Below, piece after piece: positions 6,590 to 13,317 of a stretch of DNA of 13,382 nt (within the stretch, counting starts at the first letter, position 1; each line of letters starts with the position of its first letter). Position numbers and translations under genes: made by a program. The stretch lies in the NCBI GenBank assembly GCA_001751015.1, contig MAXM01000221.1, forward strand, positions 1 through 13,382, read 5' to 3'. The stretch is from Desulfobacterales bacterium C00003106. GTDB taxonomy: Bacteria; Desulfobacterota; Desulfobacteria; Desulfobacterales; C00003106. Under the pieces are notes generated by a model. That model was not told where the DNA came from, made no database searches, and saw nothing but the letters and a program-made list of their open reading frames with translations.

Positions 6590-6858
6590 TTCATACTGCG
6601 CCACGCATTATAACAGCCAATGGCAAGCCCTGCCATTATCAGCGTGAGCGTCCAGAATATGCCTTTGTCAAATCTTCTGTCGAGAAACCGTCCCGAAAAA
6701 GCCCCTAACATGGTTGGAAGAATGACCAGCCACCCGATGATCCCGAGTTTGGCGATCCCTGACCAGAAGTTTGGCTCGCTCTCCTTTTCACAGAGTTCAT
6801 ACAGCTTCCGCTTACGCCTGATCGTGTCAAGGAATTTCTTCTGTCCTTCATTTGTCAC
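6586..6858 (-). CDS. atpQ: N-ATPase subunit AtpQ (AtpI-like)
   Basis: Small two-helix membrane protein of the AtpI/ATPase_gene1 type, 90 residues. A basic cytoplasmic N-terminus (KKFLDTIRRKRKL) precedes helices at about 35-54 (GIIGWLVILPTMLGAFSGRFLD) and 62-85. The GWL..PT..G...G..LD pattern is typical. AtpI-type proteins have been linked to c-ring assembly or to Mg2+/Ca2+ handling; the exact role of AtpQ is not settled. I chose the GTG at 6858 because AGGGGA sits about 9 bases upstream and it lies 4 bases after the epsilon stop. The ATG at 6903 would add 15 residues inside epsilon with no ribosome site. It overlaps atpR by ATGA. Confidence 0.85.
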   Translation of the reverse strand: MTNEGQKKFLDTIRRKRKLYELCEKESEPNFWSGIAKLGIIGWLVILPTMLGAFSGRFLDRRFDKGIFWTLTLIMAGLAIGCYNAWRSMK

Positions 6859-6862
6859 TGCA

Positions 6863-7312
6863 CTATTCCCCTGAAGACATTGCCGCTCTTCCGATGCGCT
6901 CAAATGAGAGGAAATTACGCATGATCATCAGTCCCATACGTTCTAAAGAGATACGGGTCCTTTTTTCATCCGACGCCTCTTTTGCCATTTCGATGGAGAG
7001 TATTTCCTCTAACTCCGCCATCTCCTCTCCTGCTATCGCCTCTCTCGCAGCAACCGTAACAGATCCATTTTCCACCTTAAGGATGCCGCCGTTGATTCCG
7101 ATATATCGTTCTTTTTCAGATCTCTTCCTGAATCGCAGGATGGTTGGCACAAGGACCGTGAGAAAGTTGATATGTCCTGCCTGAATTCCGAAATACCCGC
7201 TTCTGTCTTCTGCGATAAGAGAGCATATTTTTTCGTCGACCACAGCCTGGCTGGGGGTGAAGATCTTTACAGAAAAGAGAGTCTCTGTTATTTTTAATTG
7301 ATCACTCGTCAT
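6863..7312 (-). CDS. atpC: N-type ATPase epsilon subunit
   Basis: Central-stalk subunit at the foot of gamma, 149 residues. The N-terminal half is the beta-sandwich: VKIFTPSQAVVDEKICSLIAEDRSGYFGIQAGH (residues 15-47), then YIGINGGILKVENGSVTVAAREA (70-92). The C-terminal part (about 95-145) is a helical region that in other enzymes can extend and inhibit ATP hydrolysis. It sits 30 bases after beta, second in the operon, as expected for N-ATPases. The ribosome site is weak (no clear GGAG before the ATG), so coupling to beta is likely. No ATP-binding motif was judged from sequence. Confidence 0.93.
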   Translation of the reverse strand: MTSDQLKITETLFSVKIFTPSQAVVDEKICSLIAEDRSGYFGIQAGHINFLTVLVPTILRFRKRSEKERYIGINGGILKVENGSVTVAAREAIAGEEMAELEEILSIEMAKEASDEKRTRISLERMGLMIMRNFLSFERIGRAAMSSGE

Positions 7313-7342
7313 TTTGCAAGCATTCTGTTTTGCCGGTTGCCA

Positions 7343-8740
7343 TCAATCGCCAAGCCTTCCGATCATGTAGAAATCCTGTTCAGGTGTTTCGTCCCATTTG
7401 CCGGCCAGTATCTCCTCTGCGCCCTTCAGCGTCTCCTTGAGCGGCACGTATTGCCCGGATCGCCCGGTGAACGCCTCGGTCACAAAAAACGGTTGTGTCA
7501 GGAACCGGAGCAGTTTCCGCGCCCTTCCCACAGTCAGCCGTTCTTTTTGCGACAGTTCTTCAATGCCGAGCATGGCAATGATGTCCTGGAGTTCTCTGTA
7601 ACGTGCTATTGTCTGTTTCACCTCTTGTGCTGTTGTGTAATGCTGTTCTCCGACCTGGTATGGATCAAGGAGATTTGAATTGGAACTGAGAGGATCTATC
7701 GCGGGATAGAGACCTTCCGCCGCGGTCAGCCTTGAAAGGACTATTGATGCATCGAGATGCGAAAAAGTGTGCGCGGGCGCAGGGTCGGTAAAATCATCAG
7801 CAGGGACGTAAACCGCCTGAATCGAGGTAATTGAACCGTTGCTCGTTGATGTGATCCGTTCCTCAAGCTCCGCCAGCTCAGTGGCGAGAGTCGGCTGATA
7901 ACCCACTCTCGACGGCATGCGTCCCATGAGTCCCGACACCTCGCTCCCTGCCTGAACAAAACGGAATATGTTGTCAATGAGCAGAAGCACATCCGTGCGC
8001 TTTACGTCACGGAAGTATTCCGCCATTGTGAGGGCGGTGAGTCCGAGACGGAATCTTGCTCCCGGCGCTTCATTCATCTGCGCGAAAACAAGGATTGTCT
8101 TGTTCAGTATTCCAGCCTTATCCATCTCCTGCCAGAGCTCGTTTCCTTCCCGGGATCGTTCGCCGATTCCGGCAAACACGGAAATCCCCGCGTGTTTTTC
8201 AATGGCGTTGTGAATAAGCTCCATGATAAGGACGGTTTTCCCGACACCGGCCCCCCCGAACATTCCGGCCTTTCCTCCCCTTGGAAGAGGCGCAAGGAGA
8301 TCCACGATCTTGATTCCGGTTTCAAACATTTCACCGTCGATGACCTGCGACTCTATAGACGGAGGAGACCTGTGTATCTGCCACGATTCCGCCGCTTCTA
8401 CGCGTCCCTTGTTGTCGACAGGCTTTCCTGTGACGTTGAACATCCTGCCAAGGGTCTCTTCCCCTACAGGCACTTTGAGAGGGGACCCGGTGTCCTCAAC
8501 CGCCATGCCACGCATTAACCCACGGGTGGAAGACATGGCGATTCCCCTCACAGTCGATTCGTCTATGTGATGTTGAACCTCGACAACCACCTCTTGGTCC
8601 TTCTCATTCCGGATACAAAGGGCGTTGTTGATATTGGGAAGAGGATATTCAAAGGTCGCTTCCACTACGGAACCGCGTATGGATACAAGCCGCCCCTTCC
8701 TGTGTTCCGGTCTCGGCATTGCTTTTGTCACAATTTTCAC
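7343..8740 (-). CDS. atpD: N-type ATPase beta subunit (catalytic)
   Basis: Catalytic subunit of the head, 465 residues, full length. The P-loop is GGAGVGKT (162-169). The catalytic glutamate is Glu194 in GIGERSREGNEL. The Walker B strand is LLLIDNIFRF (about residues 248-257), and the DELSEED-like position near the C-terminus reads IEELSQKE. It is the first gene of the operon, as is typical of N-ATPases but unlike ordinary F-ATPase operons, where beta comes near the end. The start is GTG at 8740 with only a weak AAAGAGA upstream. The next in-frame ATG at 8719 has no ribosome site. The promoter lies about 75 bases upstream. Confidence 0.96.
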   Translation of the reverse strand: MKIVTKAMPRPEHRKGRLVSIRGSVVEATFEYPLPNINNALCIRNEKDQEVVVEVQHHIDESTVRGIAMSSTRGLMRGMAVEDTGSPLKVPVGEETLGRMFNVTGKPVDNKGRVEAAESWQIHRSPPSIESQVIDGEMFETGIKIVDLLAPLPRGGKAGMFGGAGVGKTVLIMELIHNAIEKHAGISVFAGIGERSREGNELWQEMDKAGILNKTILVFAQMNEAPGARFRLGLTALTMAEYFRDVKRTDVLLLIDNIFRFVQAGSEVSGLMGRMPSRVGYQPTLATELAELEERITSTSNGSITSIQAVYVPADDFTDPAPAHTFSHLDASIVLSRLTAAEGLYPAIDPLSSNSNLLDPYQVGEQHYTTAQEVKQTIARYRELQDIIAMLGIEELSQKERLTVGRARKLLRFLTQPFFVTEAFTGRSGQYVPLKETLKGAEEILAGKWDETPEQDFYMIGRLGD

Positions 8741-8774
8741 TTAGAGTCTCTTTTTGAAAAATAAGAACCGCAGG

Positions 8775-8797
8775 CCTCGACAAAAAATATGTCGAGG
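8775..8797 (-). promoter_or_regulatory. Inverted repeat in the 5' leader of the N-ATPase operon
   Basis: CCTCGACA and TGTCGAGG form a perfect 8-pair inverted repeat around a 7-base A/T loop. It falls about 10-35 bases after the predicted transcription start and 35 bases before the atpD start codon. No U-run follows, so it is not a factor-independent terminator. It may be a repressor operator or an mRNA-stabilising hairpin. Confidence 0.55.
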
Positions 8798-8814
8798 TGT
8801 AATGGACCATAAAT

Positions 8815-8843
8815 ATGATACAACAGGACCGCCTCATAATCAA
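8815..8843 (-). promoter_or_regulatory. Sigma70-type promoter of the N-ATPase operon
   Basis: On the minus strand TTGATT (8843-8838), a 17-base spacer and TATCAT (8820-8815) match the -35/-10 pattern at 9 of 12 positions. Transcription would start near 8808, giving a leader of about 68 bases before atpD. Confidence 0.6.
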
Positions 8844-8951
8844 GGGCATTTGATCCGGGTTTCTCTTGGGATTTTGCGGGTCAGGACCCATAAGCGGTGA
8901 GTTATTAATTTGATTAAAAACAGTACTGACATTGGCTGTGAGCCTTTGTCC

Positions 8952-9000
8952 TTGACATTCCGCCCTGTTTTCTTAGAATAATTCTATGGATTGCTATAAT
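8952..9000 (+). promoter_or_regulatory. Two overlapping sigma70-type promoters of hpt
   Basis: The first is TTGACA (8952-8957), 16 bases, TAGAAT (8974-8979). The second is an extended -10, TGCTATAAT (8992-9000), with a perfect TATAAT and a poor -35. Both point to hpt. Predicted starts are near 8986 and 9007, leaving 60-80 bases before the hpt ATG. Confidence 0.65.
8973..8987. promoter_or_regulatory. 7-1-7 palindrome over the hpt -10 (PerR/Fur-like box)
   Basis: TTAGAATAATTCTAT is an inverted repeat of 7-1-7 form; its core TAGAAT-A-ATTCTA is perfect. It resembles the PerR consensus TTATAAT-n-ATTATAA, differing at three positions. It covers the -10 of the first hpt promoter and sits just upstream of the second. 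Binding by a Fur-family regulator is a guess from shape; the palindrome itself is certain. Confidence 0.35.
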
Positions 9001-9066
9001 TTTTCGACTCCTGCGCTCAGGTAACTGTTGAACGAAACGCTCAATTCAGGTTTTGAAAGGATGACC

Positions 9067-9585
9067 ATGTCGGAACTTATTCAGGCTTTAAGTCGTGTTG
9101 ATATTCAGGAAAGGGTACGGTTCTTGGGCCGTAGCATCTCAAAAGACTATTCCGGCAAGAACCCGGTTGTTATTGGTGTCTTAAAGGGTGCATTTATCTT
9201 CCTGGCGGATCTCGTGCGTGATATTTCCATTCCTGTGAGGATTGATTTCATTCGTCTCGCCAGTTACGGGGAGGGGACAGAATCATCGGGTACTGTTGAG
9301 ATCACCAAGGACATTGAACTGAAGATAGACGGGCAGCATGTACTGGTCGTTGAAGATATTGTGGACTCGGGGAGGACACTCGCTTTTTTGGTGAGGTATC
9401 TGAAGGGATTTAATCCTCTTTCGGTAAGAATATGTGCGCTGATCAACAAGACCGAACGACGGGATAGAGCGGTCCTGGTGGACTATGAGGGATTTAATGT
9501 TGAAAGTGGATTTCTTGTAGGATACGGACTCGATTTTGATGAGGATTACCGAACATTGCCTGATATTAACATCTTGAAACCATAA
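9067..9585 (+). CDS. hpt: Hypoxanthine phosphoribosyltransferase
   Basis: Purine salvage enzyme in the cytoplasm: hypoxanthine (or guanine) plus PRPP gives IMP (or GMP) plus diphosphate. It has 172 residues, the normal size. The PRPP-binding loop is VLVVEDIVDSGRTL (92-105), with the acidic pair Glu96-Asp97. VGVLKGAFIFLADL (around 36-49) is the first conserved loop, SYGEGTESSG (66-75) the flexible active-site loop, and the C-terminus has FLVGYGLDFDEDYRTLP, typical of Hpt. I chose the ATG at 9067 because AAAGGA lies at proper distance. The ATG at 9061 is too close to it, and a TTG at 9028 has no ribosome site. It is the first gene of a plus-strand set, 16 bases before the zinc-ribbon gene. Confidence 0.95.
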   Translation: MSELIQALSRVDIQERVRFLGRSISKDYSGKNPVVIGVLKGAFIFLADLVRDISIPVRIDFIRLASYGEGTESSGTVEITKDIELKIDGQHVLVVEDIVDSGRTLAFLVRYLKGFNPLSVRICALINKTERRDRAVLVDYEGFNVESGFLVGYGLDFDEDYRTLPDINILKP

Positions 9586-9601
9586 CTGCGGGGAAAGGAT
9601 C

Positions 9602-11038
9602 ATGATTATCACCTGTGAGAACTGCCAAAGCAAATTTGCGGTCGATGACGAGAGGATCAGCGAGACAGGCTCAAAGGTAAGATGCTCCAATTGCAAGCAC
9701 GTATTTGAGGTTTCCAGGGCGCTTGCGGAACAAGGCAAAGAGCTGCTTCTGTCTTCTACAGCAGAAGTTGAGAGCCCCGCTGAATCTTCAGATCGATCAG
9801 ACGTGCTCGAAGACGATGCTACAAGAGAAGAAGACGCCCTGCCTGACATGGGTGGGGACGGGGACAGCTTTGATTTTGATTATCTTGAAGAAAAAAGTGC
9901 GGAACATGAGGAATCGATTGAAGACTTCCCGGATTTTGACGAGGGAGAGCTTGAATCAGGGGGAAGAACAGGGGATCAATCGGATGAATTTTCTGAAACG
10001 ATGCAGGCATCGGAGCCTGAAGGCATAGAAGACGCGCTTGAACTGGACATGGAAGGACTTGATCTTGAGGAAGCATCCGATGACGGGCCTGCTATTTCTG
10101 AAGATGAGGGAGATGCTGAAGAGATTGCGCCTGAATCAGAAGGCCCTGAAACGAAAGAGGAGGCATCGGTCCCTGAAGAGCTGCGGGCATCGGAGCCTGA
10201 GGGTGTAGAAGACGCGCTTGAACCGGGGCTGGAAGAATTTGATATTGAAGAAGTCTTTCTTGAGGAGCAGGGCGAATCCAAATCGGAAGAACAAGGCACA
10301 GAGAGCCTTCCTCCGCTTTCTGAGACAAAGGGGTCGGAATCAGCGATTGACGAGGAAAAAGATGAATTTGTCGGGATTGCAGAGGACAAGGATGCCCTGT
10401 GGGATCTCCCCGAAGATAATGACGAAACCAGGAAACGAAAGGAATTGCCTGTTGAGTCTGAAGAGGAAGATGTTCAACCGCAGGGAATAAGGAGGCCGAG
10501 GCCTTTTCTTCTTGCCGTAGTGATTCTGACCTGTGTTACAGGTGGAGTTCTTGCTGCCCTTACGCTGTTTAACCCGCTCAAAACCGGCTTCAGGATTCCA
10601 TATTCTGATATTGTCATTGGGGAAGAAGAATCAGCGCCAAAGGATGTCGGTAATTTGAAAATTGCTCTTCTGAATGTCAAACAGTCTTTCGAAAATAATG
10701 ACGAGGCCGGTCTTCTCTTTGTTGTCAAGGGAGACGCAAGAAACGATTATTCCGGGAACCGAAGCCTTATTCGCATAAAAGGGGTTGTCTATGATGACGC
10801 CGGCAATATCATCAAGTCAAAGAGTGTCTATGGCGGAAATGTCCTTACAAAGACGGAGCTGGAAGGGCTTGCGGTTGCCCTGATGACGGAGAAACTGTCA
10901 AACCCGTCCGGGATGAATGAATCCAATGTAAACGTGCCACCAGGCAGGACAATTCCGTTTATGGTTGTATTTGAAGGCCTGCCCGGCGATCTGGGAGATT
11001 TTTCCGTGGAGGCCGAAGCGTCAGAAGAACAATCCTAA
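9602..11038 (+). CDS. MJ0042 zinc-ribbon / DUF3426 membrane protein with acidic linker
   Basis: Protein of 478 residues in four parts. Residues 1-38 are an MJ0042-type zinc ribbon with CENC (Cys5, Cys8) and CSNC (Cys28, Cys31). Residues about 50-295 are a very acidic, low-complexity linker. A single membrane helix lies at about 302-323. Residues about 340-470 form a DUF3426 C-terminal domain, predicted to lie outside the cytoplasm, with a strand-rich text ending PPGRTIPFMVVFEGLP. The combination is common in Proteobacteria and Desulfobacterota, but I know of no proven function. The linker contains an internal duplication: ASEPEGIEDALE (from residue 136) and ASEPEGVEDALE (from residue 196). 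The ribosome site GGGGAAAGGA directly precedes the ATG. It lies between hpt and the potassium channel gene in one direction. Confidence 0.88.
   Translation: MIITCENCQSKFAVDDERISETGSKVRCSNCKHVFEVSRALAEQGKELLLSSTAEVESPAESSDRSDVLEDDATREEDALPDMGGDGDSFDFDYLEEKSAEHEESIEDFPDFDEGELESGGRTGDQSDEFSETMQASEPEGIEDALELDMEGLDLEEASDDGPAISEDEGDAEEIAPESEGPETKEEASVPEELRASEPEGVEDALEPGLEEFDIEEVFLEEQGESKSEEQGTESLPPLSETKGSESAIDEEKDEFVGIAEDKDALWDLPEDNDETRKRKELPVESEEEDVQPQGIRRPRPFLLAVVILTCVTGGVLAALTLFNPLKTGFRIPYSDIVIGEEESAPKDVGNLKIALLNVKQSFENNDEAGLLFVVKGDARNDYSGNRSLIRIKGVVYDDAGNIIKSKSVYGGNVLTKTELEGLAVALMTEKLSNPSGMNESNVNVPPGRTIPFMVVFEGLPGDLGDFSVEAEASEEQS
10007..10252 (+). repeat. Internal 180-base-spaced duplication in the acidic linker
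   Basis: A segment of about 66 bases at 10007-10072 recurs at 10187-10252, exactly 180 bases (60 codons) apart. The first 14 bases are identical and most later differences are single bases that keep Glu/Asp/Leu. A partial third start (GCATCGGTCCCTGAAG) lies at about 10163. It looks like a past in-frame duplication that has diverged. Confidence 0.75.
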
Positions 11039-11062
11039 GGAACGGGGACGGAATAACTTCCC
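11039..11062 (+). repeat. Dispersed intergenic repeat, copy 1
   Basis: GGAACGGGGACG followed by GAATAACTTCC lies directly after the DUF3426 stop codon. A near-identical copy (21 of 23 bases) is at 13295-13317. The GGGGACGG...AACTTCC form recalls short REP-like repeats seen in deltaproteobacterial intergenic regions near IS200-like transposases; no transposase is in this window. Confidence 0.6.
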
Positions 11063-11102
11063 CTTTCAAGCCGTGAACGGCTACGTCATCAGGAAGCAAT
11101 AC

Positions 11103-12107
11103 ATGCCCGAGTGGAAAAAAACCGTGATTTGTGTCTTGATCTTTTTCGCCATTATCGTTTCCGGCACCATAGGATATATGATCATAGAAGGGTGGGATTT
11201 TACTGACGCCTTCTATATGTCCGTCATCACGCTCACGACAGTCGGGTACAGTGAAGTTCACGAGCTGGGAAATACAGGCAAGATATTCACTGTTGTATTG
11301 ATTCTGGCAGGGGTAGGCGTCATTGTATACATCATCAGCATGCTTGCACAGTTTGTTGTGGAAGGTCGGCTCAGACAGGTCTTGGGGAGGCACAAGTTGG
11401 AAAAGAAAATTCAAGAACTGAAGGATCATTATATTGTTTGCGGGTACGGCCGTGTCGGTGAAACTATATGCAGTATGTTTTCCACAAAGTCCCTTAAACT
11501 TGTCGTGATTGAAAAAGATCCGGAAAAGACTGCATTATTGCATGAGAAGGGAGTCCTTCATGTTGCAGGCGAGGCCACGGACGAAGAGACCCTGACAGCA
11601 GCCGGCATTGAGCATGCCGGGTCTCTCATTACGGTGTTGGGGAATGACAGGGACAATGTCTACGTTACACTAAGCGCACGAGGTCTTAATTCCGGCCTCT
11701 TTATCATGGCAAGATCAAGCGACGTGGGTTCGGGAAGAAAATTGCTTCGGGCCGGGGCCGACAAGGTCGTCTCTCCGTATCGCATAGGCGCAAGGCGTAT
11801 GGCCCAGATGATACTCCGTCCGGCCCTAACCGACTTCCTGGATCTCGCTATGATGGACAAAAATATCGATATTCAGATGGAAGAGATCTCTGTCAAGGCC
11901 TCTTCCCGTTTGATAGGAATCCCGCTTCAGGATTCCGGGATACGACGGGATTTGAATCTGATTATCATAGCGGTCAAAAAGGATAGCGGCGACATGCTCT
12001 TCAATCCTTCTTCCCGCGCAACGATTGAGGCAGGAGATATCGTAATTGTTGTAGGTGAAAGGAATAATCTGGAAAAACTCAAGATTATCCTGAACTCAGA
12101 ACCCTGA
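11103..12107 (+). CDS. MthK-like potassium channel with RCK (TrkA-N/TrkA-C) domain
   Basis: Ligand-gated K+ channel of 334 residues, almost the size of MthK (336). Two membrane helices (about 7-28 and 60-84) flank a pore loop with the selectivity filter TTVGYSE (45-51). The cytoplasmic RCK_N domain begins at about 108 with YIVCGYGRVGE, a Rossmann nucleotide-binding loop, and the second strand ends in Glu (VVIEKD). RCK_C (about 255-334) has the usual GIPLQDSGI and AGDIVIVVGE segments. The ligand (Ca2+, nucleotide or other) cannot be read. The start at 11103 is supported by AGGAAG six bases upstream; the frame is open further up to 10965 but inside the previous gene. The gene converges on the J-domain gene with 30 bases between them. 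Confidence 0.93.
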   Translation: MPEWKKTVICVLIFFAIIVSGTIGYMIIEGWDFTDAFYMSVITLTTVGYSEVHELGNTGKIFTVVLILAGVGVIVYIISMLAQFVVEGRLRQVLGRHKLEKKIQELKDHYIVCGYGRVGETICSMFSTKSLKLVVIEKDPEKTALLHEKGVLHVAGEATDEETLTAAGIEHAGSLITVLGNDRDNVYVTLSARGLNSGLFIMARSSDVGSGRKLLRAGADKVVSPYRIGARRMAQMILRPALTDFLDLAMMDKNIDIQMEEISVKASSRLIGIPLQDSGIRRDLNLIIIAVKKDSGDMLFNPSSRATIEAGDIVIVVGERNNLEKLKIILNSEP

Positions 12108-12115
12108 ACTCTCAT

Positions 12116-12129
12116 GGCTTGCACAAGCC
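12116..12129. terminator. Short hairpin between convergent genes (weak terminator candidate)
   Basis: GGCTT-GCAC-AAGCC forms a 5- to 6-pair stem in the 30-base gap between the channel gene and the J-domain gene. It has no T-run on either strand, so it is at most a poor bidirectional terminator or pause site. Confidence 0.25.
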
Positions 12130-12137
12130 CGATTATG

Positions 12138-13064
12138 CTACAGACCGGAATCAGAGAGCTTTTGTATGAGTTCTTTCTGTTTTTTGGCGAGTTTTTTGGG
12201 CATGGTAACTACGACACGCACATATTGATCCCCTCTTCCGCTTCTTCCCATCAGAGGTATTCCATAGTCCTTTAGACGCATTTTTGTGTGACTCTGGATG
12301 CCTGGCGGGATCTTGAGAGCGATATCTTTTCCATCCAAGGTCGGAACTTCCAGTTTCGTGCCGAGTATCGCCTCGGTCAGTTTTATTTTTCGTTCGATAA
12401 TCAGATCAGTGCCTTCGAGTGTGAAGACCGGATGAGGCAGGACTTTGATCTCTATGTAAAGGTTGCCTTTTGGCCCTCCGAACGCACCAGGCCTTCCTTT
12501 TCCTACAAGCCGGAGTTTTTTGCCGGAGGTCATGCCTTTTGGGATCTTGACGGAGATCCTGTCTTGATGTCCGGATTCTCCTTGCAGCGCAACCATCTTT
12601 GAGGCCCCTGAAAGGACATCTTCCAGCGTTGTGGGAAGTGTGTATGTAACGTCGGCGCCCCTGATCGGTCTTTGTTGAGGCTGTGAATAGTTACCAAATG
12701 GCTGTTGTCCGGAATCGAAAGAAAACCTGCGGCAGGTTCTTCCGCCCGCCCCTTGCGAAAAGATATTATTCCCGAATCCGAATTCCTTTAGTATATCCGA
12801 GAGATTTACGTTTTTGAAAATATCTTCCTGGCTGTACCTCTGATGAAATCCGGATGCGCCGTACGTATCGTATTGTTGTCTTTTTTCCTTGTCGCTCAAT
12901 ACGGCATACGCCTCGCTTATTTCCTTGAACTTGTCTTCGGCCTCTTTGTTGTCTTTGTTGTGATCCGGATGGTATTTCATGGCCAGTTTGCGGTAGGCCT
13001 TCCTGATATCCGTGTCATCGGCCTTTTTGCCTACGCCAAGAGTCTTATAATAGTCAGTAGCCAT
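12138..13064 (-). CDS. CbpA-like J-domain co-chaperone (class II DnaJ)
   Basis: Hsp40 partner of DnaK, 308 residues. The N-terminal J domain (about 4-68) has YHPDHN with the essential His32-Pro33-Asp34. A Gly/Phe/Gln-rich linker follows (about 70-130, with FGFGNN and QQPFGNYSQPQQ). Two beta-barrel substrate-binding domains come next (about 135-300): VTYTLPTTLEDVLSGASK, then KIPKGMTSGKKLRLVGKG and DLIIERKIKLTEAILG. The four CxxCxGxG zinc modules of class I DnaJ are absent, so this is the CbpA/class II type. It probably stimulates DnaK ATPase on client proteins. Its own promoter and a long structured leader lie upstream; no CIRCE element or clear heat-shock sigma site was seen. The ribosome site is weak (GAGA before the ATG). 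It is convergent with the channel gene. Confidence 0.93.
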   Translation of the reverse strand: MATDYYKTLGVGKKADDTDIRKAYRKLAMKYHPDHNKDNKEAEDKFKEISEAYAVLSDKEKRQQYDTYGASGFHQRYSQEDIFKNVNLSDILKEFGFGNNIFSQGAGGRTCRRFSFDSGQQPFGNYSQPQQRPIRGADVTYTLPTTLEDVLSGASKMVALQGESGHQDRISVKIPKGMTSGKKLRLVGKGRPGAFGGPKGNLYIEIKVLPHPVFTLEGTDLIIERKIKLTEAILGTKLEVPTLDGKDIALKIPPGIQSHTKMRLKDYGIPLMGRSGRGDQYVRVVVTMPKKLAKKQKELIQKLSDSGL

Positions 13065-13245
13065 TGTTTCTCATTGCTGTATTGTTTTACGGAAAGCCCG
13101 CAACCCGGCCTGCGAAAGCCGGGCGCCCGCACAAACATGCATTTTGGGGGGAGCGAACCCCGTCATTAAAATAAGATCCCGTTCGGGCGGTATTTATGAC
13201 AAGATGCCCTTGTCGGATCGAGAAGAGATGATAACATATTTATTA
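13065..13245 (-). promoter_or_regulatory. Structured 5' leader of the J-domain gene
   Basis: About 170 bases between the predicted start of transcription (near 13238) and the ATG hold a row of inverted repeats and no gene. They are GACAAG/CTTGTC (13198-13214, 6 pairs, 5-base loop), an imperfect long hairpin from GTCAT to ATGAC with CCCG/CGGG at its tip (13162-13200), GGGG/CCCC (13148-13161) and CCCGGC/GCCGGG (13104-13123). The weak ribosome site sits within a GAGAA that could pair with TTCTC near the 5' end of the leader. It may be a cis-regulatory RNA or a thermosensor, or contain a small RNA. No known riboswitch class was recognised. Confidence 0.4.
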
Positions 13246-13274
13246 AATATAAGTGGGCAATGGGACAATGTCAA
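13246..13274 (-). promoter_or_regulatory. Near-consensus sigma70 promoter of the J-domain gene
   Basis: On the minus strand TTGACA (13274-13269), a 17-base spacer and TATATT (13251-13246) give an almost ideal housekeeping promoter, matching 11 of 12 positions. The -35 overlaps one arm of the inverted repeat CAAGTC...GACTTG (13272-13294), a possible operator. Confidence 0.7.
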
Positions 13275-13294
13275 GTCTTTGACCTCTTGACTTG

Positions 13295-13317
13295 GGAACG
13301 GGGACGAAACAACTTCC
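13295..13317 (+). repeat. Dispersed intergenic repeat, copy 2
   Basis: Second copy of the GGAACGGGGACG...AACTTCC element, in the same orientation as copy 1 and differing at two of 23 bases. It sits just upstream of the J-domain promoter. The bases after it (13318-13382) contain no feature I can support. Confidence 0.6.

Larger units (their letters stand above)
8741..9066. other. Divergent regulatory region between atpD and hpt
   Basis: No gene is supported in these 326 bases. They hold the leftward promoter of the N-ATPase operon, its short leader with a perfect 8-pair inverted repeat, a GGGTC-AG-GACCC near-palindrome (8878-8889), a CAGTACTG palindrome (8921-8928), two overlapping rightward promoters and a 15-base palindrome over the rightward -10. 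Several of these could be operators. Confidence 0.7.

Noticed and set aside
9028..9066. TTG start for a longer hpt
   Set aside because: No ribosome site precedes it, and the added residues are not part of the Hpt family; ATG 9067 has AAAGGA at proper distance.
9976..10389. Serine-rich minus-strand frame of 137 residues
   Set aside because: It is the antisense of the GAA/GAT-rich acidic linker codons of the DUF3426 gene and is low-complexity only.
10965..11102. Longer start for the potassium channel
   Set aside because: The added 46 residues overlap the DUF3426 gene and are not channel-like; ATG 11103 has AGGAAG upstream.
12108..12137. Strong bidirectional terminator between the convergent genes
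   Set aside because: The only stem is 5-6 pairs and has no T-run on either side, so it is listed only as a weak candidate.
13081..13214. tRNA, CRISPR or known riboswitch in the hairpin-rich leader
   Set aside because: No cloverleaf or T-loop consensus, no regularly spaced repeats, and no riboswitch core I recognise.
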